A stretch of DNA of 64,000 nt, taken from Acidobacteriota bacterium (GTDB lineage Bacteria > Acidobacteriota > Terriglobia > Bryobacterales > Bryobacteraceae). Of the stretch, positions 27,239 through 36,002 are shown in pieces. Every line of letters begins with the position of its first letter. The stretch's first letter is position 1. Below the pieces are notes generated by a model. It ran no database searches. It was not told the DNA's origin and saw only the letters and a program-made list of their open reading frames with translations. The stretch spans positions 20,035 through 84,034 of the forward strand of contig JAFDVZ010000013.1 in NCBI GenBank assembly GCA_018268715.1, given 5' to 3'. The translations under genes and the position numbers were made by a program.

Positions 27239-29749
27239 ATGACCAGCCTTGCGCCGGATCTGCGGTACGCCCTTCGAGGCATGCGGCGGAGTCCTCTCTT
27301 TGCGTCCGTCGCCATCCTCTCGCTCGCCCTGGGAATCGGCGCCAACACCGCCATCTTCACCCTGATGGACCAGCTCATGTTGCGGGAACTGCCCATCAGG
27401 AATCCGGACCAGATCGTGATGCTGTATCAGCGTGGTCCCCACAACGGCAGCAACATGGGCAACCGGATGCAGTCCTACCCGATCTACCGGGACTTCCAGC
27501 AGAAGGCCGCGCCCTTGTCCGAAGTCCTGTGCCGCCGCCTGATCGAGACGTCCGTCAGCGTCGACAATCAGACCGAGCGGGTCGCGGCGGAGATGGTCTC
27601 GGGCAACTACTTCACCATGTTGGGCGTCAAGCCGGCCATCGGACGCCTCTTCAGCCCCGAGGAGGACGACCGCATCGTCGACGGCCATCCCGTCGCGACG
27701 CTCAGCTACGGCTACTGGGTGAGCCGTTTCAATCGCGACCCCGCCGTAATCGGTAAGAAGATCCTGGTCAACAACTACCCGATGACGATCGTCGGCGTCT
27801 CGGCCGCCGGTTTCGAAGGACTCGACCCGGCGCAAGGCCCGCAGATCCGGGTGCCGGTCCTCATGAAGGCGAAGCTGATGCCGGAGTGGAGCTGGTTCAA
27901 CGCCGCCAGCCGGCGCAGCCGTTGGGTGCAGGTGTTTGCGCGCCTGAAGCCGGGCTACACTCTCGAATCCGCCCGCGCGCAACTCCAGGTCCTGTACCGC
28001 CAGAACCGCGAATACGAAGCGTCCCTCCCCGAAGCCAAGGATTGGTCGGCCTACGGACGGCGACGTTTCCTTGAAGGGACCATCCACCTTGAAAAGGCCG
28101 CCACCGGCTATTCCAACCTCCGCAACAGTTTCTCTACTGCCTTGATCGTTTTAATGTGCATGGTGGGTCTGGTCCTGCTGATCGCCTGCGCGAACGTCGC
28201 CAACCTGCTGATTGCACGCGCCTTCGCCCGTCAGAAAGAGATCGCGGTGCGGCTGTCCATCGGCGCCTCGCGAGGCCAGCTCATCCGCCAGTTGCTGGTG
28301 GAAAGCATGGTGCTGTCCATTGCGGGCGGCGCCGCCGGCATCGCGCTGGCCATCGCCATGACCCGTGGACTGGTGGCGCTGGTCCCGAGCGAGGGCAACC
28401 CGCTGCTGATCCAACCGATGCCCGACGCCCGGATCCTCGGCTTCACCATGGCCCTGACCTTCCTCACCGGCATCGTTTTCGGACTGGTCCCGGCGCTGCG
28501 GGCCAGCCGGCCCGACCTGTGGACCACGTTGAAGGACGCGGTCGGGTCCATCGCCGGGTCCGGCGGGTCGCTGTTCCTTCGTAAGAGCCTCGTTTCGGCG
28601 CAGGTGGCCCTCAGTTTTCTCCTACTGTTCGGCGCAGGCCTGTTCGTGCGCAGCCTCCAGAACCTGAAAGGCACCGACACCGGGTTCCGGGAAGCCGGCA
28701 ATTTGGTCACTTTTCAGGTGAATCCGGCGCTAAACGGGTACACAGAGGTGCGCGGAACGCACTTCTTTAACGATTTAGTTGATCGAATTCGCGCCATTCC
28801 GGGCGTAAAATCGGCGGGAATCGCGGCGGTTCCGGTGCTTCACGGCGACGAATGGGACAACACGATGTCGGTGGAGGGCTATAAAGCCAAGGATGGCGAG
28901 GACATGCAGGCGTTCATGAACGCCGTCTCCCCCGGCTACTTCGCCACCATGGGCGTTCCGCTGCTCGAGGGCCGCGATTTCGACCGGCGCGACGCCGACA
29001 AGCCCGGCGATTGGAAGGTAGCGCTGGTAAACCAGAAGTTCGCCCGGCACTTCTTCGGGGACCGGAGCGCGATCGGGCGACGGATCGGCAACGGCATGGG
29101 GCCAAAAACCAAATTGGACATCGAGATTATCGGGGTTGTGGCCGATAGCCTCTACGAAGGGCCCCGGGAAGGCGTCCGCCGGCAGGTTTTCGTGCGGCAA
29201 TCCGGCGCCAGCGGCTCGGCGCTCTACGTGCGGTCGGCGCTGCCGGTGTCGGCGATGTACTCGCAGTTGCGCGGCGCGGTGAAGGCGTTGGACGCCGGGA
29301 TGCCGGTGTTCGACATGAAGACGCTGTCGGCGCAGTTGGACGAAACGCTGCTGACAGAGCGCCTGATCGCGCTGCTTTCGGCCGGATTCGGCATGCTGGC
29401 GACGCTTCTGGCGGCTATCGGACTGTACGGCGTGATGGCTTTTGTCGTGGCGCGGCGCACCAAGGAAATGGGACTCCGGATGGCGCTGGGCGCGGGACGC
29501 AGTTCCGTGTTGTGGCTGGTGATGCGAGAGGTGCTCATTCTGCTCGCCATCGGGCTGGCGGTGGCCATCCCGGCGGCGTTCGGACTGGGCCGGTTCGTCG
29601 CGACACAACTGTACGGCGTCAAGGCCGGCGACCCGTCGGTGGCCGTGCTCAGCGTGTTGGTGCTGTCGGTGGTGGCCGCGCTCGCGGGCTTCATTCCCGC
29701 ACACCGCGCCAGCCGGATCGACCCGATCCTCGCGCTGCGGTACGAATAG
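27239..29749 (+). CDS. Orphan MacB/FtsX-type ABC permease (ADOP family)
   Basis: An 836-residue permease with two MacB-periplasmic-core/FtsX halves fused in one chain, the layout named acidobacterial duplicated orphan permease (TIGR03434). The opening SLAPDLRYALRGMRRSPLFAS and LALGIGANTAIF is typical, with the FtsX helices beginning near IVLMCMVGLVLLIACANVANLLIARAF-like sequence and repeated near the C-terminus (LLSAGFGMLATLLAAIGLYGVMAFVV segment). No ATPase gene is adjacent, as usual for this family, so it may borrow one in trans. I start it at ATG 27239; an open frame from 27179 lacks family similarity. Its cargo is unknown. Confidence 0.87.
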   Translation: MTSLAPDLRYALRGMRRSPLFASVAILSLALGIGANTAIFTLMDQLMLRELPIRNPDQIVMLYQRGPHNGSNMGNRMQSYPIYRDFQQKAAPLSEVLCRRLIETSVSVDNQTERVAAEMVSGNYFTMLGVKPAIGRLFSPEEDDRIVDGHPVATLSYGYWVSRFNRDPAVIGKKILVNNYPMTIVGVSAAGFEGLDPAQGPQIRVPVLMKAKLMPEWSWFNAASRRSRWVQVFARLKPGYTLESARAQLQVLYRQNREYEASLPEAKDWSAYGRRRFLEGTIHLEKAATGYSNLRNSFSTALIVLMCMVGLVLLIACANVANLLIARAFARQKEIAVRLSIGASRGQLIRQLLVESMVLSIAGGAAGIALAIAMTRGLVALVPSEGNPLLIQPMPDARILGFTMALTFLTGIVFGLVPALRASRPDLWTTLKDAVGSIAGSGGSLFLRKSLVSAQVALSFLLLFGAGLFVRSLQNLKGTDTGFREAGNLVTFQVNPALNGYTEVRGTHFFNDLVDRIRAIPGVKSAGIAAVPVLHGDEWDNTMSVEGYKAKDGEDMQAFMNAVSPGYFATMGVPLLEGRDFDRRDADKPGDWKVALVNQKFARHFFGDRSAIGRRIGNGMGPKTKLDIEIIGVVADSLYEGPREGVRRQVFVRQSGASGSALYVRSALPVSAMYSQLRGAVKALDAGMPVFDMKTLSAQLDETLLTERLIALLSAGFGMLATLLAAIGLYGVMAFVVARRTKEMGLRMALGAGRSSVLWLVMREVLILLAIGLAVAIPAAFGLGRFVATQLYGVKAGDPSVAVLSVLVLSVVAALAGFIPAHRASRIDPILALRYE

Positions 29750-29770
29750 CGAGATATACTTGCGGGCGGT

Positions 29771-30868
29771 ATGAAGTCATTCGTGATTCTGCTCGCCACG
29801 CTCCCGCTCGCGGCCCAGACGCCGCAGCGGATACAGTCCCCGGAAGTGAAGCCGGACCGAACCGTCACGTTCCGGCTTCGTGCGCCGTCGGCACAACAGG
29901 TCTTCGTGCAGGTGGAGACCCTTTCCAAACCCTCCGCCATGACCAAGGGGGAGGACGGCGTTTGGACCTATACCGCCGGGCCGCTCGACCCGGATTACTA
30001 CGGCTACTCGTTCATCGTGGATGGCACTCCGTTCACCGATCCGTCCAACCCGCTCCGTAAGCCAAATTACATTTACCAGACCAGCGAGTTCCACGTCGCC
30101 GGCCCCGGGCTACCCTGGGAACTATCCGACGCCCCACGCGGCGTCGTGCATCGGCACTTCTATCACTCGGCCGTGGTTGGCGACGACCGGGACTTCTACG
30201 TCTACACTCCGGCCGGTTACGAGACGAACCCAAAACAGAAGTATCCCGTTCTATATCTACAACATGGATATAGCGACGACGCGAGCGGCTGGACTGCGGT
30301 GGGGCGCGCCAACGTAATCCTCGACAACCTGATCTCGCAGGGCAAGGCGAAGCCGATGCTGGTGGTGATGTCGCTGGGTTATGGCGCCCCGGAGATCCTG
30401 CAACCGAACGTATCCTTCCGTGACGCCGACGTGCGGTCGCGCAACTTCGGCCGGTTCACCGACGCGTTGCTCCAGGAAGTGATCCCGCAGGTGGAGAAGA
30501 AGTACCGCGCCATCGCCGACCGCCGCTCGCGCGCGATGGCCGGCCTGTCGATGGGCGGCGCCGAAACACTGCTCACCGGTCTCAACCATATGGACAAATT
30601 CGCCTGGATCGGCGCGTTCAGTTCCGGCGGCATGACCAACGAGTTCGACAAGCAGTGGCCGAAGCTCGACGCCAAGGCCAATGACCAACTGAAACTGTTG
30701 TGGGTGGCCTGCGGAACCGAGGACGGTCTGATCAAGATCAACCGGGACTTTCGCGAGTGGCTGAAGTCGAAGGGTGTAAAGCACGAAGACGTCGAAACGC
30801 CCGGCGCTCACACCTGGCCGGTGTGGCGAAGGAACTTGGCGACGTTCGCCCCGCTGTTGTTCCGCTAG
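29771..30868 (+). CDS. Secreted enterochelin esterase-like alpha/beta hydrolase
   Basis: A 365-residue secreted esterase. A signal peptide (to about QTP, residue 18) precedes an N-terminal E-set domain (about 30-95, RTVTFRLRAPSAQQVFVQVE) and a catalytic esterase-D-type alpha/beta hydrolase domain. The nucleophile elbow is GLSMGGAET, with acid and histidine candidates in CGTEDGL and GAHTWPVW. Related enzymes hydrolyse ferulate, enterobactin or acetyl-xylan esters; the substrate is not deducible. The 3' end merges into the tandem array downstream, whose units copy the GAHTWPVWRRNL-coding segment. It lies 21 bp after the orphan permease. Confidence 0.88.
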   Translation: MKSFVILLATLPLAAQTPQRIQSPEVKPDRTVTFRLRAPSAQQVFVQVETLSKPSAMTKGEDGVWTYTAGPLDPDYYGYSFIVDGTPFTDPSNPLRKPNYIYQTSEFHVAGPGLPWELSDAPRGVVHRHFYHSAVVGDDRDFYVYTPAGYETNPKQKYPVLYLQHGYSDDASGWTAVGRANVILDNLISQGKAKPMLVVMSLGYGAPEILQPNVSFRDADVRSRNFGRFTDALLQEVIPQVEKKYRAIADRRSRAMAGLSMGGAETLLTGLNHMDKFAWIGAFSSGGMTNEFDKQWPKLDAKANDQLKLLWVACGTEDGLIKINRDFREWLKSKGVKHEDVETPGAHTWPVWRRNLATFAPLLFR

Positions 30869-31490
30869 ACCATCACCGGACGCCGACCGACAGCAGCAGG
30901 ACTCCCGAGTGGCCGGTGTCGGGCGCAACTGCGACGGTGGATGCCGGCGCTCACACCGGTCCGGTGTTGCGAAGGAACCTGAGAACGTCCGTCACCGGAC
31001 GCCCGACCAACAGCCGCAACGCCCCGAGTGGCCGGTGGGAGACGGTGGATGCTGGCGCTGACCCGGTCCGGGGCGGAGGAGGAACAAGGCGACGCCTGTC
31101 GCCGGACAACAGCAACACCCCAACTGGCCGGTGTCGGGCGCAACGGAGACGGTGGATGCTGGCGCTGACCCGGTCCGGGGCGGAGGAGGAACAAGGCGAC
31201 GTCTGTCGCCGGACAACGGCAACACCCCAACTGGCCGGTGTCGGGCGCAACGGAGACGGTGGCTGCCGGCGCTCACACCGGTCCGGGACCCGGAGGAGGA
31301 ACCTGGCGAGACGCCCGACGGACAGCAGCACACTCGACAGGCCGGCGTCGAGCGCAACGGACGGCGCATGCCGTTGCGCCCCCGGTCCGGTGTCGCGGAG
31401 GTACCTGAGGACGTCCGTCACCGGACGCCGACGGATAGTAGGAGCACTCCCAACTGGCGGGTGTCGGGCGGAACGGAGAAGGTGCGGTCC
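30803..31490. repeat. ~107-bp tandem repeat array spanning two convergent gene ends
   Basis: Six diverged units start at 30803, 30946, 31054, 31161, 31268 and 31373, each beginning near GGCGCTCACACCGGTCCGG. Spacing is 107 bp for the central pairs (31054-31161 and 31161-31268), 108 and 105 for neighbours, and 143 for the first, which holds the true esterase end and stop. Every unit has a left half like the esterase 3' end and a right half like the 3' end of the convergent glycosyltransferase gene (CCGACAGCAG, then AACTGGCCGGTGTCGGGCGCAAC). Units 3 and 4 (31054 and 31161) are nearly identical. Apart from the two flanking gene ends I see no gene in it. Confidence 0.9.
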
Positions 31491-33283
31491 ACCACGACGG
31501 CGGCGGTGAGCGGATCGCCCTCCGGCGCCGGACCCTCGATGGTGTAGGCGCCGGGGCCCGGATAGGTCTGTTCGGCGACCAGACGGTCCCCGGCGTACAG
31601 CTTTACCGTGCGCGCCGGCGCCGCCGCCGGGATGAAGATGCGAGCCTCCAGACGCGTCGCTGTCGGGGGACGCTTCAGCACCACGGTGGCGCGCTCCGAC
31701 ATCCAGCGATCATTATTAAATACGCCGGCGATAATCTGGGAGGCGGCCTCCGGGGTCCCGATGGTGAGGGTGGCGAGTTCCGCCTTGACGGCCGAGATCA
31801 ACACCGCGTTGACGCGATCCATGGGCGCGGTGGAGACGCCAAAGGGCGCGAGCCCGAAGGATATGGAGGAATACGCGGAGTCCACGCCCGGCGCGGCGAT
31901 GCGCAACGGGATGGGCGAGGTGATGGCGCGGCTGGCGATGACCGCCGAAGGTCCGGCCTGCGGCGGGGCGGCATAGGCGCTGGTGATGAGCAGGTCCCCC
32001 GACCACATACCGCGCCCGTCGACCAGCGGCGCCGCGCCCTCCGCTTCCAGATAGTGCCGGAAACCCCACTCGGCGTTGGTCCAGGTGCGATGGCGGGCGA
32101 TTTCCGGAGCAAGGGAGCGGGCGAATTGCCGATAGCCGTCCCAGTGCTGGTAGTTCACCAGAGCCAACCCGAACGACACCAGCGCCTGGGCGGCCGCGCC
32201 CCAGCCGAGCCATCGTCCGTCGAGCCGGCGCGAAACCAGGATCGCCACTGGAAGCACGATCGGAAGAAGATAGCGCTGCGAACCGGCAAAGAAGATGACC
32301 AGGGCCCCGGCGAAGAACACGGCGATCCACCAGCCCAGGAAATCGTCAAGCGCCCGCAGGCTGGCGATCAACACCAGCACGCCGATTCCGCAGGAGATCC
32401 AGAACAGCGGGTTACGATCGGCGACCGCCGCGGCGAGTGCAACCGCGACAGCGGCGAAGCGCGCCCAACGCGGGCCGCGCCAGAACGCCGCCGCGGCCAG
32501 GGCCGGTCCCGCCAGCCAGGCCAGATGGCCGGTCAAGGCGCCGGCGTTCTGGAGTTTCTTCGCCGCCGCCTGCAGATTGTACGTCTGCATGTAGCCCGCC
32601 AGAACCGTGGCGGGCAGTGCTCCGCTCGAGAGCCGTTCAAACAACGACCAGACGCCGATCGCCGCCGGCGCCGCGAGCATCGCCGCCCAGGCTCCCGGCT
32701 GGTTGCGGTGCTTCCGCCAGACCAGCCACCCGAGCACGGGCGTCAGAATCACCGCCTGATACGCCGCCAGCCCGGCCAGGGCTCCGACGGCCGCCGCCAG
32801 CCACCAACGGCCGTAGACAAAGAACGCGATCGAGGCGAGCCAGCAGGCGGCAAACGGCAGGTCGGCTTCGAGCGAATTGCCATTCACGACGAACGCCGGC
32901 GTCAACAGAAACAGCGCCGTCGCCCAGTAGGCCCGCTCCGTGAACCGGCGCGCGATGGCCAGGGCCGCGGCGGCCGCGACCAGCGAGAACAGGATGTAGG
33001 CCGCGTGCAGACCGATTTCCGGCTCTCCCCCAAAGGCCCAGACAAGCGCCCCCAACCAGGCCGCATTCAACGGCGGATGGGGGTGTCCGCGCATGTCCAC
33101 CAATTGGCCCTGAAACACATAGCGGGCGTGTCCCGGATGCAGCGGATCGATGAGAGCGTGTTCGGCGCCCTTCAGATAGTAAAAATCGTCGCCTTGGATG
33201 GCCTGGTGGAGAAACGGCGCCCGCGCGAGCAGCACCAGGCATAGGATCAACCAGGTCCGAGTGTGGTTGGAAAGAGCCGGCAA
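31418..33283 (-). CDS. Polytopic membrane glycosyltransferase (GT39/83, ArnT/PMT-like)
   Basis: A 621-residue polytopic protein resembling dolichyl-phosphate-mannose/ArnT-type glycosyltransferases that use lipid-linked sugar donors. The first loop has the acidic pair QGDDFYYLKGAEHAL and the HPHPPLNAAWL segment typical of the GT-C fold. About eleven hydrophobic helices fill residues 10-400, and a soluble C-terminal domain of about 200 residues follows. The last ~25 residues (RTFSVPPDTRQLGVLLLSVGVR) are encoded inside the tandem array, so this tail may be a recent addition. Donor and acceptor are unknown. Confidence 0.78.
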   Translation of the reverse strand: MPALSNHTRTWLILCLVLLARAPFLHQAIQGDDFYYLKGAEHALIDPLHPGHARYVFQGQLVDMRGHPHPPLNAAWLGALVWAFGGEPEIGLHAAYILFSLVAAAAALAIARRFTERAYWATALFLLTPAFVVNGNSLEADLPFAACWLASIAFFVYGRWWLAAAVGALAGLAAYQAVILTPVLGWLVWRKHRNQPGAWAAMLAAPAAIGVWSLFERLSSGALPATVLAGYMQTYNLQAAAKKLQNAGALTGHLAWLAGPALAAAAFWRGPRWARFAAVAVALAAAVADRNPLFWISCGIGVLVLIASLRALDDFLGWWIAVFFAGALVIFFAGSQRYLLPIVLPVAILVSRRLDGRWLGWGAAAQALVSFGLALVNYQHWDGYRQFARSLAPEIARHRTWTNAEWGFRHYLEAEGAAPLVDGRGMWSGDLLITSAYAAPPQAGPSAVIASRAITSPIPLRIAAPGVDSAYSSISFGLAPFGVSTAPMDRVNAVLISAVKAELATLTIGTPEAASQIIAGVFNNDRWMSERATVVLKRPPTATRLEARIFIPAAAPARTVKLYAGDRLVAEQTYPGPGAYTIEGPAPEGDPLTAAVVVDRTFSVPPDTRQLGVLLLSVGVR

Positions 33284-33326
33284 AGCTGTATTGTAACGTG
33301 CCGCCCGCGCATCGACCTGCGCCGGG

Positions 33327-35606
33327 CTAGCTGGCCAGCGTACGCTGTACGGCCGCCAGAAGGACGCCGGGGGCGAACGGCTTGGCGATGAGCGATCCGG
33401 CCGGAATCCGCTGCGACAACTGCTGCAAACGGTCCGGATAGCCCGACATGAAGATCACCTTCAGTTCGGGGCGCTGCATGCGCAGGCGTTCGAGCATTTC
33501 GACGCCGTTCATTCCCTGCATGACGACGTCGGTCACCAACAGGTCGTAGGAGTCGGGGGGCAGTTCGAGCGCCTCCGTCGGGTTGGAAAACGCCACCACC
33601 GTGTAGCCCTGGCTTTCGAGCAGTTCGCGAACATAGGAGCGTACGCCGGGATCGTCCTCCACCACCGCCACGCGCTTCGCCTGAATCGCCGCCATCGGTT
33701 CGCTGATATCCGAGGACCCTTCCACCGTTTCCTCCCACGCCGGCAGGTGAACGCTGAAACTGCTGCCCTGTCCGGGGTAACTTTCGACGCTAATTGCCCC
33801 ACCCAACTGCTGCACGATGCTGTAGGCCGTAGACAGACCGAGGCCCGATCCTTCGCCTCCGCGCTTGGTGGTGAAGAACGGCTCGAAGATCCGGTCCTGC
33901 AAGTCCTCCGGAATCCCGACCCCGTCGTCGCTCACCGTCAGCACGGCGTACTTGCCGGGCCTCACGCCCAGGCGTTCAGCCCGCGCCGCGTCCGGCTCAT
34001 CCAGCCAAGTCTTGAGAACCAGCTTCCCGCCGTCGGGCATCGCCTCCCTGGCGTTGATCGCCAGGTTCATGATCGTGTGCGACACCTGTTCGCGATCCAC
34101 CCGGATGGGGGGCAACCCCTCCTGGGGTTCGAAGGACACCTCGATGTCCTCGCCGATGAAGCGCGACAGCATGCCCAAGGCGCCGCCCACGGTCTCGTTC
34201 AAGTCGGAGGTGGTCAGTTGGAACTGCGTCCGGCGGCCGAAGGTGAGCAACTGCCGGGCCAGGGCGGTGGCGCGCTCGCCGGCGTCCAGCACCAACCGCA
34301 ACTGGGCGCGCTGCCGGTCGCCGACCTCCCGCGAGTTCACCATCAGGCTGGCGTAACCGACGATAGTGGTGAGCAGGTTGTTGAAGTCGTGCGCAACGCC
34401 GCCCGCCAGTTTGCCGAGCGCCTGCATCTTCTGGGTCTGCCGGATGTGCTCTTCCAGCCGCTTTCGTTCGGTCAGATCGGCGTATTCGACGATTACGCCC
34501 GACGGCGTTCCGTCCGGCTGATCGACGTAGGCCATCCACATCGCCACCTCGATCAGCGAGCCGTCCTTACGCAGGCGCTTGCGCTCCGCGCCGGGCGGCA
34601 CCCGCCGGTTCCGTACGGCCTCGATCAGTTCCTCATACTCCTCGTCTGGGATGATCGGAATCCGGCGGCCCACCACCTCCTCTTCCTTCCATCCAAAGAA
34701 GCGCTCGGCGGCCGGATTCCAGCTCAGCACCGTCGCCTGGCTGTCGACGTGCACCACGGCGAGCGGTGAGGCCTCCACGATGAGGCGCCGCTCCATGAGG
34801 GCCGCGCGGGAGGCGTCCTCCGCCTGTTTGCGCCTGCCGATGTCGGCGATCGAGCCGACCATGCGCAGAGGCTTGCCCTGCTCGTCGCGCGCGATCACCA
34901 ACGCGCGAACCAACACCCACGCCCAACTGCCGTCCTGTCGACGGATACGGCACTCGGTCTCAAATCGCCAGGTGTGTCCGGCCAGGTGGGCCCGCAACTC
35001 GCGGTCCACTTCGGGCCAGTCCGCCGGGTGGATCACGGCGCGGAACGATTCGGCCGACAGGTCGAATTCGCCCGCTTCGAGGCCCAGAATCTCGTGGCAG
35101 CGGTCGCTGCGGAAGTCGCATTTCGCGGTGGCGAAGTCGTAGTCCCAGATTCCATCGGTGGACGCCTCGATCACGTGTTTCAGGCGCCGGGCGTTGTCCG
35201 GTTGCGACGCGGCGAACGCCGTGATGTCGGAGCCGATGGCCAGGCGGGCCGAAGCCTCGGGTTCGACGGGGGCCCAGGACCACGCAATCAGCCTCCGGTG
35301 GTTGGGAGCATCGATCCAGCAGGGGGCGGCGGGAGAGCCGGCGACGGCCGCCGCGCGCAGTTGTTCACGCTCCCGTGGATCCGAAGCGACGACATCCCAG
35401 AACGGGCCCGCTCCGGTCAGAGTCCGGCCGGCCAGTTCAGTGAGACCACGGCTTGCCGCCAGTATGCGTCCATCCTGCCCGTCGACGAGCGCCAGCGTCA
35501 CGTCGGAATCGAACAGACGTGACAGCCGCACCCGGTCGAGAACGCTGCCTAACTCGTCCGAGCTGCCGGTAACACCATGACCGGTAACACCATGAGGAGT
35601 TGACAT
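33327..35606 (-). CDS. Hybrid sensor histidine kinase (PAS domains, HisKA, HATPase, receiver)
   Basis: A 759-residue hybrid kinase with no obvious transmembrane helices, so probably cytoplasmic. Three PAS-like sensor domains cover about residues 30-130, 140-260 and 270-385. The phosphoacceptor is H406 ([11 protein letters not shown]). The ATPase domain is complete: N box [13 protein letters not shown] (from 514), G1 SDDGVGI (559-565) and G2 GEGSGLGLS (584-592). The C-terminal receiver has D693 in [13 protein letters not shown]. It starts at ATG 35606, and its N-terminus contains a 15-bp direct repeat (GVTGHGVTG). It is divergent from the kinase-like gene at 36003 and may form a signalling pair with it. 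Confidence 0.9.
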   Translation of the reverse strand: MSTPHGVTGHGVTGSSDELGSVLDRVRLSRLFDSDVTLALVDGQDGRILAASRGLTELAGRTLTGAGPFWDVVASDPREREQLRAAAVAGSPAAPCWIDAPNHRRLIAWSWAPVEPEASARLAIGSDITAFAASQPDNARRLKHVIEASTDGIWDYDFATAKCDFRSDRCHEILGLEAGEFDLSAESFRAVIHPADWPEVDRELRAHLAGHTWRFETECRIRRQDGSWAWVLVRALVIARDEQGKPLRMVGSIADIGRRKQAEDASRAALMERRLIVEASPLAVVHVDSQATVLSWNPAAERFFGWKEEEVVGRRIPIIPDEEYEELIEAVRNRRVPPGAERKRLRKDGSLIEVAMWMAYVDQPDGTPSGVIVEYADLTERKRLEEHIRQTQKMQALGKLAGGVAHDFNNLLTTIVGYASLMVNSREVGDRQRAQLRLVLDAGERATALARQLLTFGRRTQFQLTTSDLNETVGGALGMLSRFIGEDIEVSFEPQEGLPPIRVDREQVSHTIMNLAINAREAMPDGGKLVLKTWLDEPDAARAERLGVRPGKYAVLTVSDDGVGIPEDLQDRIFEPFFTTKRGGEGSGLGLSTAYSIVQQLGGAISVESYPGQGSSFSVHLPAWEETVEGSSDISEPMAAIQAKRVAVVEDDPGVRSYVRELLESQGYTVVAFSNPTEALELPPDSYDLLVTDVVMQGMNGVEMLERLRMQRPELKVIFMSGYPDRLQQLSQRIPAGSLIAKPFAPGVLLAAVQRTLAS

Positions 35607-36002
35607 GGTAGCCCTTGGAGGACACCAGACGCCTCAGCGCGCCTTCAACCACACAAAGCATCGTAGGTATCCCGCCTACCTGATTCTACAGGCAATTTAC
35701 AGCTAGTAAATGACACATCAGGTACTTAGCCGTTCTAAGAATCCCAGGACGCGCGAGTTATCTTGCGGCCTTCAGAAATTGGTTAATTCGATGAGATTAA
35801 TTCGAAATAGTCAATGACGAACCCGGCCGGGGGCTCGGGAAGGCCGCCTAACTCGGGCCTGCCGGGACCTTCGGCGCTAGCGAAAGGAGCCGTACACGTC
35901 AAGACCGGTTTCGCGAAAAGGTACCGGAACCACTTAGCCACCAGGTACCTTCACGGCCGGGGGCCCCACGCTTGACAATATTCATGGGTTATTGGACCAG
36001 AT
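35607..36002. other. 396-bp intergenic region between two divergent kinase genes
   Basis: No gene of convincing length is seen. It contains short AT-rich parts, a small inverted repeat (GTAGG at 35663-35667 and CCTAC at 35675-35679), a 9-bp direct repeat TTAATTCGA (35783-35791 and 35797-35805), and two GGTACC palindromes. Promoters for both kinase genes must lie here; I cannot assign them with confidence. Confidence 0.5.

Noticed and set aside
30803..31490. CRISPR array
   Set aside because: Units are ~107 bp of continuous similarity with no short conserved repeat and unique spacers, and they match flanking gene ends.
32054..33244. 396-codon plus-strand open frame
   Set aside because: Antisense of the glycosyltransferase; arginine/proline-rich.
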